This document shows positions 1 to 5,896 of a stretch of DNA of 5,896 bases, one piece after another. Within the stretch, counting starts at the first letter, position 1, and every line of letters starts with the position of its first letter. The DNA lies in NCBI GenBank assembly GCA_028706695.1, contig JAQTVU010000176.1, positions 1-5,896 on the forward strand, in the 5' to 3' direction. The position numbers and the translations under genes were made by a program. The notes beneath the pieces were generated by a model. That model was given only the letters and a program-made list of their open reading frames with translations, was not told the origin of the DNA and did no database searches. Source of the stretch: Mycobacterium sp. GTDB taxonomy: Bacteria > Actinomycetota > Actinomycetes > Mycobacteriales > Mycobacteriaceae.

Positions 1-2592
1 CGGTGCCGTCGCCCCGAATGGGTCGCCGCCGGGCAATTCGCGCGGCAGTACGAGCAGGTGATGTTGCTGCGCGCAGCGGTCGGGACGGCGGCGCCGCAGG
101 CGACGGCGCCGGCGCTGGGAGCCGCCGAGCTGGTGGGCGCCGCCCTGGAGGCGTTTGCGGTCGACCCCGAGTTGCTGGCCGCCGAACGCGCCCGGATCCG
201 CGTCTTGCTGGTCGACGACGTGCAACAACTTGATCCGCAGGCGGCTGGCCTGGTTCGGGTGCTTGCGGTGGGCTGCGAGCGGGTGCTGGTCGCAGGTGAC
301 CCCAATCAGGCGGTGTTCGGGTTCCGCGGCGGTGCGCCCGCCGGGCTGCTGGCCGGCGATTCGCCCTCGGTGTTGCTGACGGCGTCGTATCGCTGCGCCC
401 CGGCGGTGGCCCGCGCGGTCAGCGGCATCGCCTGTCGGCTACCGGGCAGCAGCGCCGGCAGGCGAATCGACGGCACCGGGACGGACGATGGGTCGGTTAC
501 GGTGCGGCTGGCCGCGTCCGCGCATGCGGAGGCGGCCATGATCGCCGACGCGCTACGGCGCGCGCACCTCCTCGATGGCGTGCCATGGTCGCACATGGCG
601 GTCATCGTGCGGTCGGTGCCGCGCGCCGGGGTGGGGTTGTCGCGGGCGTTGGCTGCCGCCGGGGTTCCGGTGGCCGCACCCGCGTCCACCGGGCCGCTAT
701 CGGAACAGCCCGCCGCTCGAGCGCTGCTCACGGTGTTGGCGGCCACGGCCGAGGGCCTCGACGGCGAGCGCGCGCTGGCGTTGCTGACCGGGCCCATCGG
801 TCGCCTGGACCCGGTGTCACTGCGGCAACTGCGTCGCACGCTGCAACGCGCTCACCGCGATCGTCCGCCGGGCGGTTCCGGCGATCTGCTGGTCGAACTT
901 CTGACCGGTGACGCGCCGGTGGTCGCCGCGCATGCTCGCGCAGTGCAGCGGCTGCGAGCGGTGCTGGACGCGGCCGCGCGCTGTCACCGCCGCGGCCAGG
1001 ACCCGCGCTACACCCTGTGGGCCGCCTGGCACCGATCCGGTCTGCAGCGTCGGTGGCTGGCGGCCTGCGAACGCGGCGGTTCCGCCGGGGCCCAGGCCAC
1101 CCGGGACCTCGCGGCGGTCACGGCGCTGTTCGACATCACCGACGACTACGTGTCTCGCACGTCGGGGGCGTCGCTGCGCGGACTCCTCGAGCACCTCACG
1201 GCGCTGCAGCTGCCCGGTGTCAGCTCCGAGCCGGTGTGGACGGCCGAGCAGGTCAGGGTGCTCAGCGCGCACGCTGCGCTGGGCCACGAATGGGATCTGG
1301 TGGTCATCGCCGGGCTACAGGAAGGGTTGTGGCCCAACACTGTTCCGCGCGGCGGCGTGTTGAGCACCCAGCGGCTACTCGACGCCCTGGACGGCGTCAC
1401 CAAGGACGCCTCGGTACGCGCGCCGCTGGTCGCCGAGGAGCGCAGGTTGCTGGTGGCGGCGATGGGGCGGGCGCGGCGCCGGTTGCTGGTCACCGCCGTC
1501 GACAGCGACACGGGCGGGCCGGGCGGCGAGGCCGCGCTGCCGTCGGCATTCTTCTCCGAGATCGCGGGGCTGGCCGGCGGTGACGGGGACGCCGTTGCGG
1601 CGCAGCCCGTCGCGGCGCCTCGGGTGCTGTCCGCGGCGGCGCTGGTGGGCCGGTTGCGCGGTGTCGTGTGCGCGCCCGCCGGTGCCGTGGACGACGCCGC
1701 CCGTGGTCATGCGGCCCGGCAATTGGCCCGGTTGGCGCAAGCCGGTGTGCCGGGCGCCGACCCGGCCGCCTGGTACGGTCTGACTCCGGTCAGCACCGAC
1801 GAACCGCTGCGCGGCGGCGACGATCCCGTCACATTGACCCCGTCGACCCTGCAGACACTCAACGACTGCCCGCTGCGCTGGCTGGCCGAAAAACACGGCG
1901 GAACCAACCCGCGCGACCTGCGGTCCACGATCGGCTCGGTGCTGCACGCGCTGGTCGCCGAACCCAACGTCAGCGAATCGCAGCTGCTGGGCGGGCTGGA
2001 GCGGGCCTGGCGGCATCTGCCCTTCGAGGCCCAATGGCATTCGGCCAACGAATTGGCCCGCCACCGCGCCATGCTGGAGGCGTTCGTCGAGTGGCGGGCC
2101 CGGACCCGTGGGGAGCTGACCGAGGTCGGCGTCGAGATCGTGCTCGACGGGATCCTGGAACTTCGCGAGGCCGGCGGGGAGACTCGGCTGCGTGGTCGCG
2201 TCGATCGGCTGGAACGCGACGGAGGTGGCCGGCTGGTGGTCGTCGACATCAAAACCGGCAAAACACCGGTCAGCAAGGACGACGCTCAGCAACACGCCCA
2301 GCTGGCGATGTATCAGCTGGCAGTGGCCGAGGGCATGGTCTCGACCGGGCCCGACGCCGAGGAGCCCGGCGGCGCCCGCCTGGTCTACATCGGCAAGACC
2401 GGGGCCGGCGGTGCCACCGAACGCGAGCAGGACCCGCTGACCCCGGCCGACTTCGACGAATGGCGGAGCCGCGTCCGGCGGGCGGCCGAGGCGACGGCCG
2501 GGCCGCGGTTCATCGCCCGCCGCAACGACGGTTGCACCCACTGCCCGCTGCGGCCGTGCTGTCCTGCCCACGCGGTGGACGCGACGCCGTGA
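1..2592 (+). CDS. adnA: AdnA, helicase-nuclease subunit for double-strand-break resection (5'-truncated by window edge)
   Basis: AdnA is the lagging-motor subunit of AdnAB, a cytoplasmic ATP-driven enzyme that resects DNA ends for homologous recombination. By published M. smegmatis work its nuclease cuts the displaced 5' strand. The window holds 863 codons, open from base 1; family members are about 1045-1055 residues, so the N-terminus with the Q motif and Walker A is missing. The GTG/ATG at 58-63 is internal, not the start. In window numbering, motor motifs are II (V71-D-D-V-Q75), III (G99-D-P-N-Q to G110), IV (around R131), V (S422 to E430) and VI (E479 to A491, with R490). The RecB-like nuclease spans about 611-863: H649, D735, D749-I-K751 and Q767-x3-Y771. 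Four-cysteine Fe-S ligands are C623 near the domain start and C845, C848, C853/C854 at the C-terminus. Motifs II, V and VI deviate from UvrD consensus. The stop overlaps adnB. Identity is strong from architecture and neighbour; the alternative, an AddB-like protein, fits less well because a UvrD/AdnB partner follows. Confidence 0.95.
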   Translation, partial: RCRRPEWVAAGQFARQYEQVMLLRAAVGTAAPQATAPALGAAELVGAALEAFAVDPELLAAERARIRVLLVDDVQQLDPQAAGLVRVLAVGCERVLVAGDPNQAVFGFRGGAPAGLLAGDSPSVLLTASYRCAPAVARAVSGIACRLPGSSAGRRIDGTGTDDGSVTVRLAASAHAEAAMIADALRRAHLLDGVPWSHMAVIVRSVPRAGVGLSRALAAAGVPVAAPASTGPLSEQPAARALLTVLAATAEGLDGERALALLTGPIGRLDPVSLRQLRRTLQRAHRDRPPGGSGDLLVELLTGDAPVVAAHARAVQRLRAVLDAAARCHRRGQDPRYTLWAAWHRSGLQRRWLAACERGGSAGAQATRDLAAVTALFDITDDYVSRTSGASLRGLLEHLTALQLPGVSSEPVWTAEQVRVLSAHAALGHEWDLVVIAGLQEGLWPNTVPRGGVLSTQRLLDALDGVTKDASVRAPLVAEERRLLVAAMGRARRRLLVTAVDSDTGGPGGEAALPSAFFSEIAGLAGGDGDAVAAQPVAAPRVLSAAALVGRLRGVVCAPAGAVDDAARGHAARQLARLAQAGVPGADPAAWYGLTPVSTDEPLRGGDDPVTLTPSTLQTLNDCPLRWLAEKHGGTNPRDLRSTIGSVLHALVAEPNVSESQLLGGLERAWRHLPFEAQWHSANELARHRAMLEAFVEWRARTRGELTEVGVEIVLDGILELREAGGETRLRGRVDRLERDGGGRLVVVDIKTGKTPVSKDDAQQHAQLAMYQLAVAEGMVSTGPDAEEPGGARLVYIGKTGAGGATEREQDPLTPADFDEWRSRVRRAAEATAGPRFIARRNDGCTHCPLRPCCPAHAVDATP
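2574..2592 (+). promoter_or_regulatory. Ribosome-binding site and GTGA stop-start overlap linking adnA to adnB
   Basis: A purine-rich GGTGGA at 2574-2579, one mismatch from GGAGGA, lies nine bases before the GTG start of adnB at 2589-2591. That start shares two bases with the adnA TGA at 2590-2592. Ribosomes finishing adnA therefore end on the adnB start. The arrangement is typical of translational coupling and would favour equal amounts of the two subunits of the heterodimer. The overlap is seen directly; the coupling is inferred. No promoter is recognisable between the genes, so adnB is probably transcribed with adnA. Confidence 0.65.
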
Positions 2593-5500
2593 AACCGCGC
2601 TACAGCCCCGCCGACTTGGCTCGTGCCCTCGGGGTTTTCCCTCCCACCGATGAGCAGGCCGCGGTCATCGCCGCGCCGCCGGGCCCGTTGGTCGTCATCG
2701 CCGGGGCCGGCGCCGGCAAAACGGAGACGATGGCCGCACGGGTGGTGTGGCTCGTCGCCAACGGCTACGCCGAACCGGGGCAGGTGCTGGGCTTGACCTT
2801 CACCCGCAAGGCCGCCGGCCAGTTGCTGCGCCGGGTCCGGACCAGGCTGGCCCGGTTGTCCGGCGTCGGCCTGGATGTCGGCGGCACGACGGTGGCGGCC
2901 GGGGGCAACCCTGTGGTGAGCACCTACCATGCCTTCGCCGGCTCACTGCTGCGTGACTACGGGCTGTTGCTGCCCGTCGAGCCCGACACCCGGTTGCTCA
3001 GCGAATCCGAGTTGTGGCAGCTGGCTTTCGACGTGGTCAACGGCTACCGCGGGGAACTGGCCATCGACAGAACCCCGGCCGCGGTCACCTCGATGGTGTT
3101 GCGGCTGTGGGGTCAATTGACCGAGCACCTCGTCGATACCCGGCAGCTGCGCGACACCCACGTGGAGCTGGAACGGCTGATTCACGCGCTACCGGCGGGT
3201 CCCCACCAGCGCGACCGCGGGCCCGGCCAGTGGTTGCTGCGGCTGCTGGCCGCCCAGACGGAGCGCGCGGAATTGGTGCCGCTTCTGGATGCGCTGCAGG
3301 AGCGGATGCGCGCCGCGAAGGTGATGGATTTCGGTGTGCAGATGGCGTCCGCCGCGCGGCTGGCCGCGGGGTTCCCGCAGATCGGTCTGGACCTGCGCAC
3401 CCGGTATCGGGTCGTTCTGCTCGACGAATACCAGGACACCGGGCACGCCCAGCGCGTGGCTTTGTCGGCGCTGTTCGGCGGCGGCGTCGATGACGGGCTC
3501 GCGCTGACGGCCGTCGGCGACCCCATCCAGTCGATCTACGGCTGGCGCGGCGCCTCGGCGACCAATCTGCCGCGGTTCACCACGGACTTCCCCCGGTCCG
3601 ACGGCAGCCCCGCCCCGACCCTGCAGTTGCGGACCAGCTGGCGCAACCCGCCGCACGCGCTGCAGGTGGCCAACGCCATCTCGGCGGAGGCGCGGCGACG
3701 ATCGGTGGCGGTGCATGCGCTGCGCCCGCGCCCGGACGCCCCGCCCGGTACCGTCCGCTGTGCGTTGCTAGCCGATGTGGGGACCGAACGCGGGTGGATC
3801 GCCGACCACCTCTGCGAGCTTTACCGGCGAGCAGAAGCTTTGGGCGTCAGCCCGCCGACCGCCGCGGTGCTGGTGCGGCGCAACGCCGATGCGGCCCCCA
3901 TCGCCGACGCCCTTCGCGCACGCGGGATTCCGGTCGAAGTGGTGGGGCTGGCTGGATTGTTGTCGATTCCCGAGGTTGCCGATGTGGTGGCGATGCTGCG
4001 GCTGGTCGCTGACCCGACGGCGGGCGCGGCGGCGATGCGGGTGCTGACCGGCCCGCGATGGCGTCTCGGCGGTCGGGATATCGCCGCCCTGTGGCAGCGC
4101 GCCCTGGCGCTCAGCCGGACCCCGGCGGGTGAGCCCCTTTCGCCGGAGTCGATCGCGAGGGCGGCCGGTCCCGACGCCGACACCGCCTGCCTGGCCGATG
4201 CGATCAGTGACCCCGGCCCGGCCGATTTGTATTCCACCACCGGATATCGGCGCATCACCGCCCTGGCCGCCGAACTGCGCGCGCTACGCGGCCACCTCGG
4301 TCACTCGCTGCCCGACTTGGTCGCCGAGGTCCGCCGCGTGCTGGGAATCGATTGTGAAGCGCGGGCCGCGGCCGGGGTCGCGGCGGGCTGGACGGGAGCC
4401 GAACACCTCGACGCGTTCGCCGACGTGGTGGCCGGCTACGCCGAACGCGCGGGTGCGGCAGATGCGTGGGCGACGGTGATAGGCCTGCTGGCCTTCCTAG
4501 ATGTGGCCGAGTCGGTCGAGAACGGCTTGTCACCCGCCCCGGTGGCGGTTGCGCGGGACCGGGTCCAGGTGCTTACTGTGCATTCCGCTAAGGGCCTGGA
4601 GTGGCAGGTGGTGGCGGTGGCACATCTGTCGGGCGGAACCTTTCCTTCCGCCGCGTCGAGGAGCTCCTGGCTCACCGACGCCGCCGAACTGCCGCCGCTA
4701 CTGCGCGGCGACCGCGCCTCGGCCGGCACGCTGGGCATCCCGGTGCTGGACGTCTCAGCCGTCACCAACCGAAAACAACTCTCGGACAAGATCTCCGAGC
4801 ACCGACGCCAGCTCGAGCAGCGGCGTTTCGACGAGGAGCGCCGCTTACTGTACGTCGCGATCACGCGGGCACAGGAGACGCTCTTGGTTTCCGGGCACCA
4901 CTGGGCCTCGACCGGGATCCAACCGCGCGGCCCCTCGGAGTTCCTGTGCGAACTCAAGGACGTGATCGATCGTTCGGCCGCCGCCGGCGAACCCTGCGGG
5001 GTGGTGGAGCAGTGGGCCCCGGCCCCGGCCGACGGTGAGCCTAACCCGTTGCGGGACAAAGCTGTCGAAGCGGTATGGCCCGCCGACCCGCTGGCGGCGC
5101 GGCGCGGCGACGTGGAACGCGGGGCCGCGCTGGTCAGGGACGCGATGGCGGGCGGCACCGCCACGGCCGAGGTCGACATCGAGGGCTGGGCCGCCGACGT
5201 CGATGCGCTGCTGGCCGAGCGCAAACGCTCGATGCGCCCGCCCGCCCGGGGGCTGCCCCCTCAGTTGTCGGTCAGCGGCCTGGTCGACCTGGCGGGTGAC
5301 CCCGACGGCGCCGCGCGGCGCTTGCTGCATCGGCTCCCCTCCCGGCCCGAACCGAATGCGTCGTTGGGCAATGCGTTTCATGACTGGGTGCAGAAATACT
5401 ACGGTGCCGAGTTGTTGTTCGATCTCGCGGATTTGCCGGGCGCAGCCGACGCCGAGGTCGGCCACGCCCGGGAATTGGCGGCGTTGCAAAGTGCCTTCGC

Positions 5501-5867
5501 CGCGTCGCCGTGGGCGGCCCGCACACCTGTGGCGGTCGAGGTGCCATTCGAGACGTCGATCGGCGATACCCTCGTGCGCGGTCGCATTGATGCGGTCTTC
5601 GCCGATTCCGACGGCGGCGCCACCGTGGTGGACTGGAAAACCGGTGAGCCGCCGCGCGGGCCGGAGGCCCTGCGCCGGGCCGCCGTCCAGCTCGCCGTGT
5701 ATCGGTTGGCGTGGGCTGCATTGTCCGGGGTGCCCGCATCCTCGGTTCGCACCGCCTTCTACTACGTGCGTACCGGCGTCACCGTCACCCCGCAGGAATT
5801 GCCGGACGTGGCCGAGTTGGCCACGTTGCTGGCCGAATGGACAGGAGACCGCGATGTAGCCCTGTGA
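2589..5867 (+). CDS. adnB: AdnB, leading-motor helicase-nuclease subunit of AdnAB
   Basis: AdnB is the main ATP-driven motor of AdnAB. In M. smegmatis it leads 3'->5' on the tracking strand, and its nuclease cuts the 3' strand. The gene is complete at 1092 codons, close to the roughly 1095-1101 of known homologues. The UvrD/Rep motor motifs are canonical: Q motif around Q23; Walker A A38-G-A-G-A-G-K44-T45; Ia 67-84; II D279-E-Y-Q-D-T284; III G310-D-P-I-Q to G321; IV around R352; V T663-V-H-S-A-K668-G-L-E-W672; VI E749 to A761 with R760. A linker leads to a RecB-like nuclease at about 890-1092: H931, D1001, D1015-W-K1017, Q1034-x3-Y1038. D1015 sits where the M. smegmatis nuclease-dead mutation D1014A was made. 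The nuclease domain has no cysteine, so no Fe-S cluster. The GTG start is chosen because the Q motif follows 18 residues later, the first in-frame ATG (residue 48) is past Walker A, and earlier starts would run deep into adnA. A rare TTA codon encodes L753. Confidence 0.97.
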   Translation: MKPRYSPADLARALGVFPPTDEQAAVIAAPPGPLVVIAGAGAGKTETMAARVVWLVANGYAEPGQVLGLTFTRKAAGQLLRRVRTRLARLSGVGLDVGGTTVAAGGNPVVSTYHAFAGSLLRDYGLLLPVEPDTRLLSESELWQLAFDVVNGYRGELAIDRTPAAVTSMVLRLWGQLTEHLVDTRQLRDTHVELERLIHALPAGPHQRDRGPGQWLLRLLAAQTERAELVPLLDALQERMRAAKVMDFGVQMASAARLAAGFPQIGLDLRTRYRVVLLDEYQDTGHAQRVALSALFGGGVDDGLALTAVGDPIQSIYGWRGASATNLPRFTTDFPRSDGSPAPTLQLRTSWRNPPHALQVANAISAEARRRSVAVHALRPRPDAPPGTVRCALLADVGTERGWIADHLCELYRRAEALGVSPPTAAVLVRRNADAAPIADALRARGIPVEVVGLAGLLSIPEVADVVAMLRLVADPTAGAAAMRVLTGPRWRLGGRDIAALWQRALALSRTPAGEPLSPESIARAAGPDADTACLADAISDPGPADLYSTTGYRRITALAAELRALRGHLGHSLPDLVAEVRRVLGIDCEARAAAGVAAGWTGAEHLDAFADVVAGYAERAGAADAWATVIGLLAFLDVAESVENGLSPAPVAVARDRVQVLTVHSAKGLEWQVVAVAHLSGGTFPSAASRSSWLTDAAELPPLLRGDRASAGTLGIPVLDVSAVTNRKQLSDKISEHRRQLEQRRFDEERRLLYVAITRAQETLLVSGHHWASTGIQPRGPSEFLCELKDVIDRSAAAGEPCGVVEQWAPAPADGEPNPLRDKAVEAVWPADPLAARRGDVERGAALVRDAMAGGTATAEVDIEGWAADVDALLAERKRSMRPPARGLPPQLSVSGLVDLAGDPDGAARRLLHRLPSRPEPNASLGNAFHDWVQKYYGAELLFDLADLPGAADAEVGHARELAALQSAFAASPWAARTPVAVEVPFETSIGDTLVRGRIDAVFADSDGGATVVDWKTGEPPRGPEALRRAAVQLAVYRLAWAALSGVPASSVRTAFYYVRTGVTVTPQELPDVAELATLLAEWTGDRDVAL
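5843..5859 (+). promoter_or_regulatory. Shine-Dalgarno AGGAG followed by an ATG-TAG start-stop pair, upstream of the next gene
   Basis: AGGAG at 5843-5847 is the cleanest Shine-Dalgarno match noticed in the window. The first start codon after it, ATG at 5854-5856, is six bases on, an ideal distance, but is followed at once by TAG (5857-5859), in a frame different from adnB. The candidate starts of the next gene (GTG 5864, ATG 5867) lie 16 and 19 bases beyond the AGGAG, further than usual. The element may load ribosomes for the next gene by termination and re-initiation, or may simply be a loosely spaced ribosome-binding site. The sequence is visible; the function is inference. Confidence 0.4.
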
Positions 5868-5896
5868 TGCCGAATATCAGCCGAAACCGGACCGTG
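5867..5896 (+). CDS. Start of a downstream gene, product unidentified (possible Rv3200c-like cation channel by gene order)
   Basis: An ATG at 5867-5869 shares its A with the adnB TGA (TGATG overlap) and stays open for the ten codons to the window edge, reading M-P-N-I-S-R-N-R-T-V. An in-frame GTG at 5864 directly precedes it and is an alternative start. Ten residues cannot identify a family. In M. tuberculosis the gene following adnB (Rv3201c) in the same direction is Rv3200c, a predicted membrane cation channel with a TrkA-type domain. That gene order is the only basis for the suggested identity. The tight overlap suggests the same operon as adnAB, without implying a shared function. The other two forward frames cannot be excluded as coding: one reads on past the TAG at 5857, the other is ended by the adnB stop. 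Confidence 0.45.
   Translation, partial: MPNISRNRTV

Noticed and set aside
58..63. GTG-ATG pair that could be read as the adnA start.
   Set aside because: The frame is open and protein-like from base 1, and starting here would leave a motor lacking Walker A. The gene is cut by the window edge, not short.
1375..2571. A 398-codon minus-strand open frame antisense to the adnA nuclease region.
   Set aside because: It is a shadow of GC-rich codon use on the opposite strand. Its translation shows no recognisable motif, and the + strand frame has unambiguous nuclease residues.
1668..2588. The adnB reading frame stays open for about 920 bases upstream inside adnA, giving an apparent 1399-residue protein.
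   Set aside because: The upstream part is arginine- and glycine-rich, lacks any helicase motif and lies out of frame over the conserved AdnA nuclease. High GC makes long chance open frames common. The Q motif places the true start at 2589.
4845..4847. A TTA leucine codon (L753 of AdnB), the only in-frame TTA I noticed in the window.
   Set aside because: TTA-based control through bldA is known in Streptomyces. I know of no such role in mycobacteria, and a single rare codon inside a conserved motif is weak evidence of regulation.
4436..5224. A 262-codon minus-strand open frame antisense to adnB.
   Set aside because: The composition is Ser/Ala/Arg-rich without domains, and it lies opposite AdnB motifs V and VI, which are clearly the coding sense.
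1..5896. Search for a mobile element, CRISPR array, tRNA/rRNA, terminator hairpin or foreign-composition island.
   Set aside because: Coding sequence with even high GC fills the window. No direct repeat array, inverted terminal repeats or RNA gene pattern was seen by eye.

Overview
The window is a compact, very GC-rich stretch of actinobacterial chromosome. It is almost certainly mycobacterial, because the two genes it carries match the heterodimeric double-strand-break resection enzyme AdnAB described from Mycobacterium. The species cannot be fixed from the sequence alone.

Layout, all on the + strand: (1) bases 1-2592 hold adnA without its 5' end. The reading frame is already open at base 1, and about 185-190 N-terminal residues, including the Walker A motif, lie outside the window. 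(2) Bases 2589-5867 hold a complete adnB of 1092 codons. It starts at a GTG whose last two bases are the first two of the adnA stop codon (GTGA overlap). (3) At the right edge a third frame opens at 5867 (or 5864), overlapping the adnB stop. Only 10 codons are visible. In M. tuberculosis the gene after adnB (Rv3201c) is Rv3200c, a predicted cation/potassium-channel protein, so this is the likely candidate by gene order. There is no intergenic gap over 300 bases, and I see no RNA gene, mobile element, CRISPR array or terminator.

How the genes work together: AdnA and AdnB each combine a UvrD/Rep-like superfamily 1 motor with a RecB-like nuclease. In M. smegmatis the heterodimer binds blunt or nearly blunt duplex ends and moves 3'->5' on one strand, with AdnB as the leading motor. 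AdnA nuclease cuts the displaced 5' strand and AdnB nuclease the 3' strand, preparing DNA for RecA-dependent recombination. The sequence shows this division of labour. AdnB has textbook helicase motifs and no cysteine cluster. AdnA has eroded motor motifs but carries the four-cysteine iron-sulfur nuclease arrangement.

I see no undescribed biological system here. This is core DNA-repair sequence. The least explained detail is a well-placed Shine-Dalgarno followed by an ATG-TAG start-stop pair just before the third gene.
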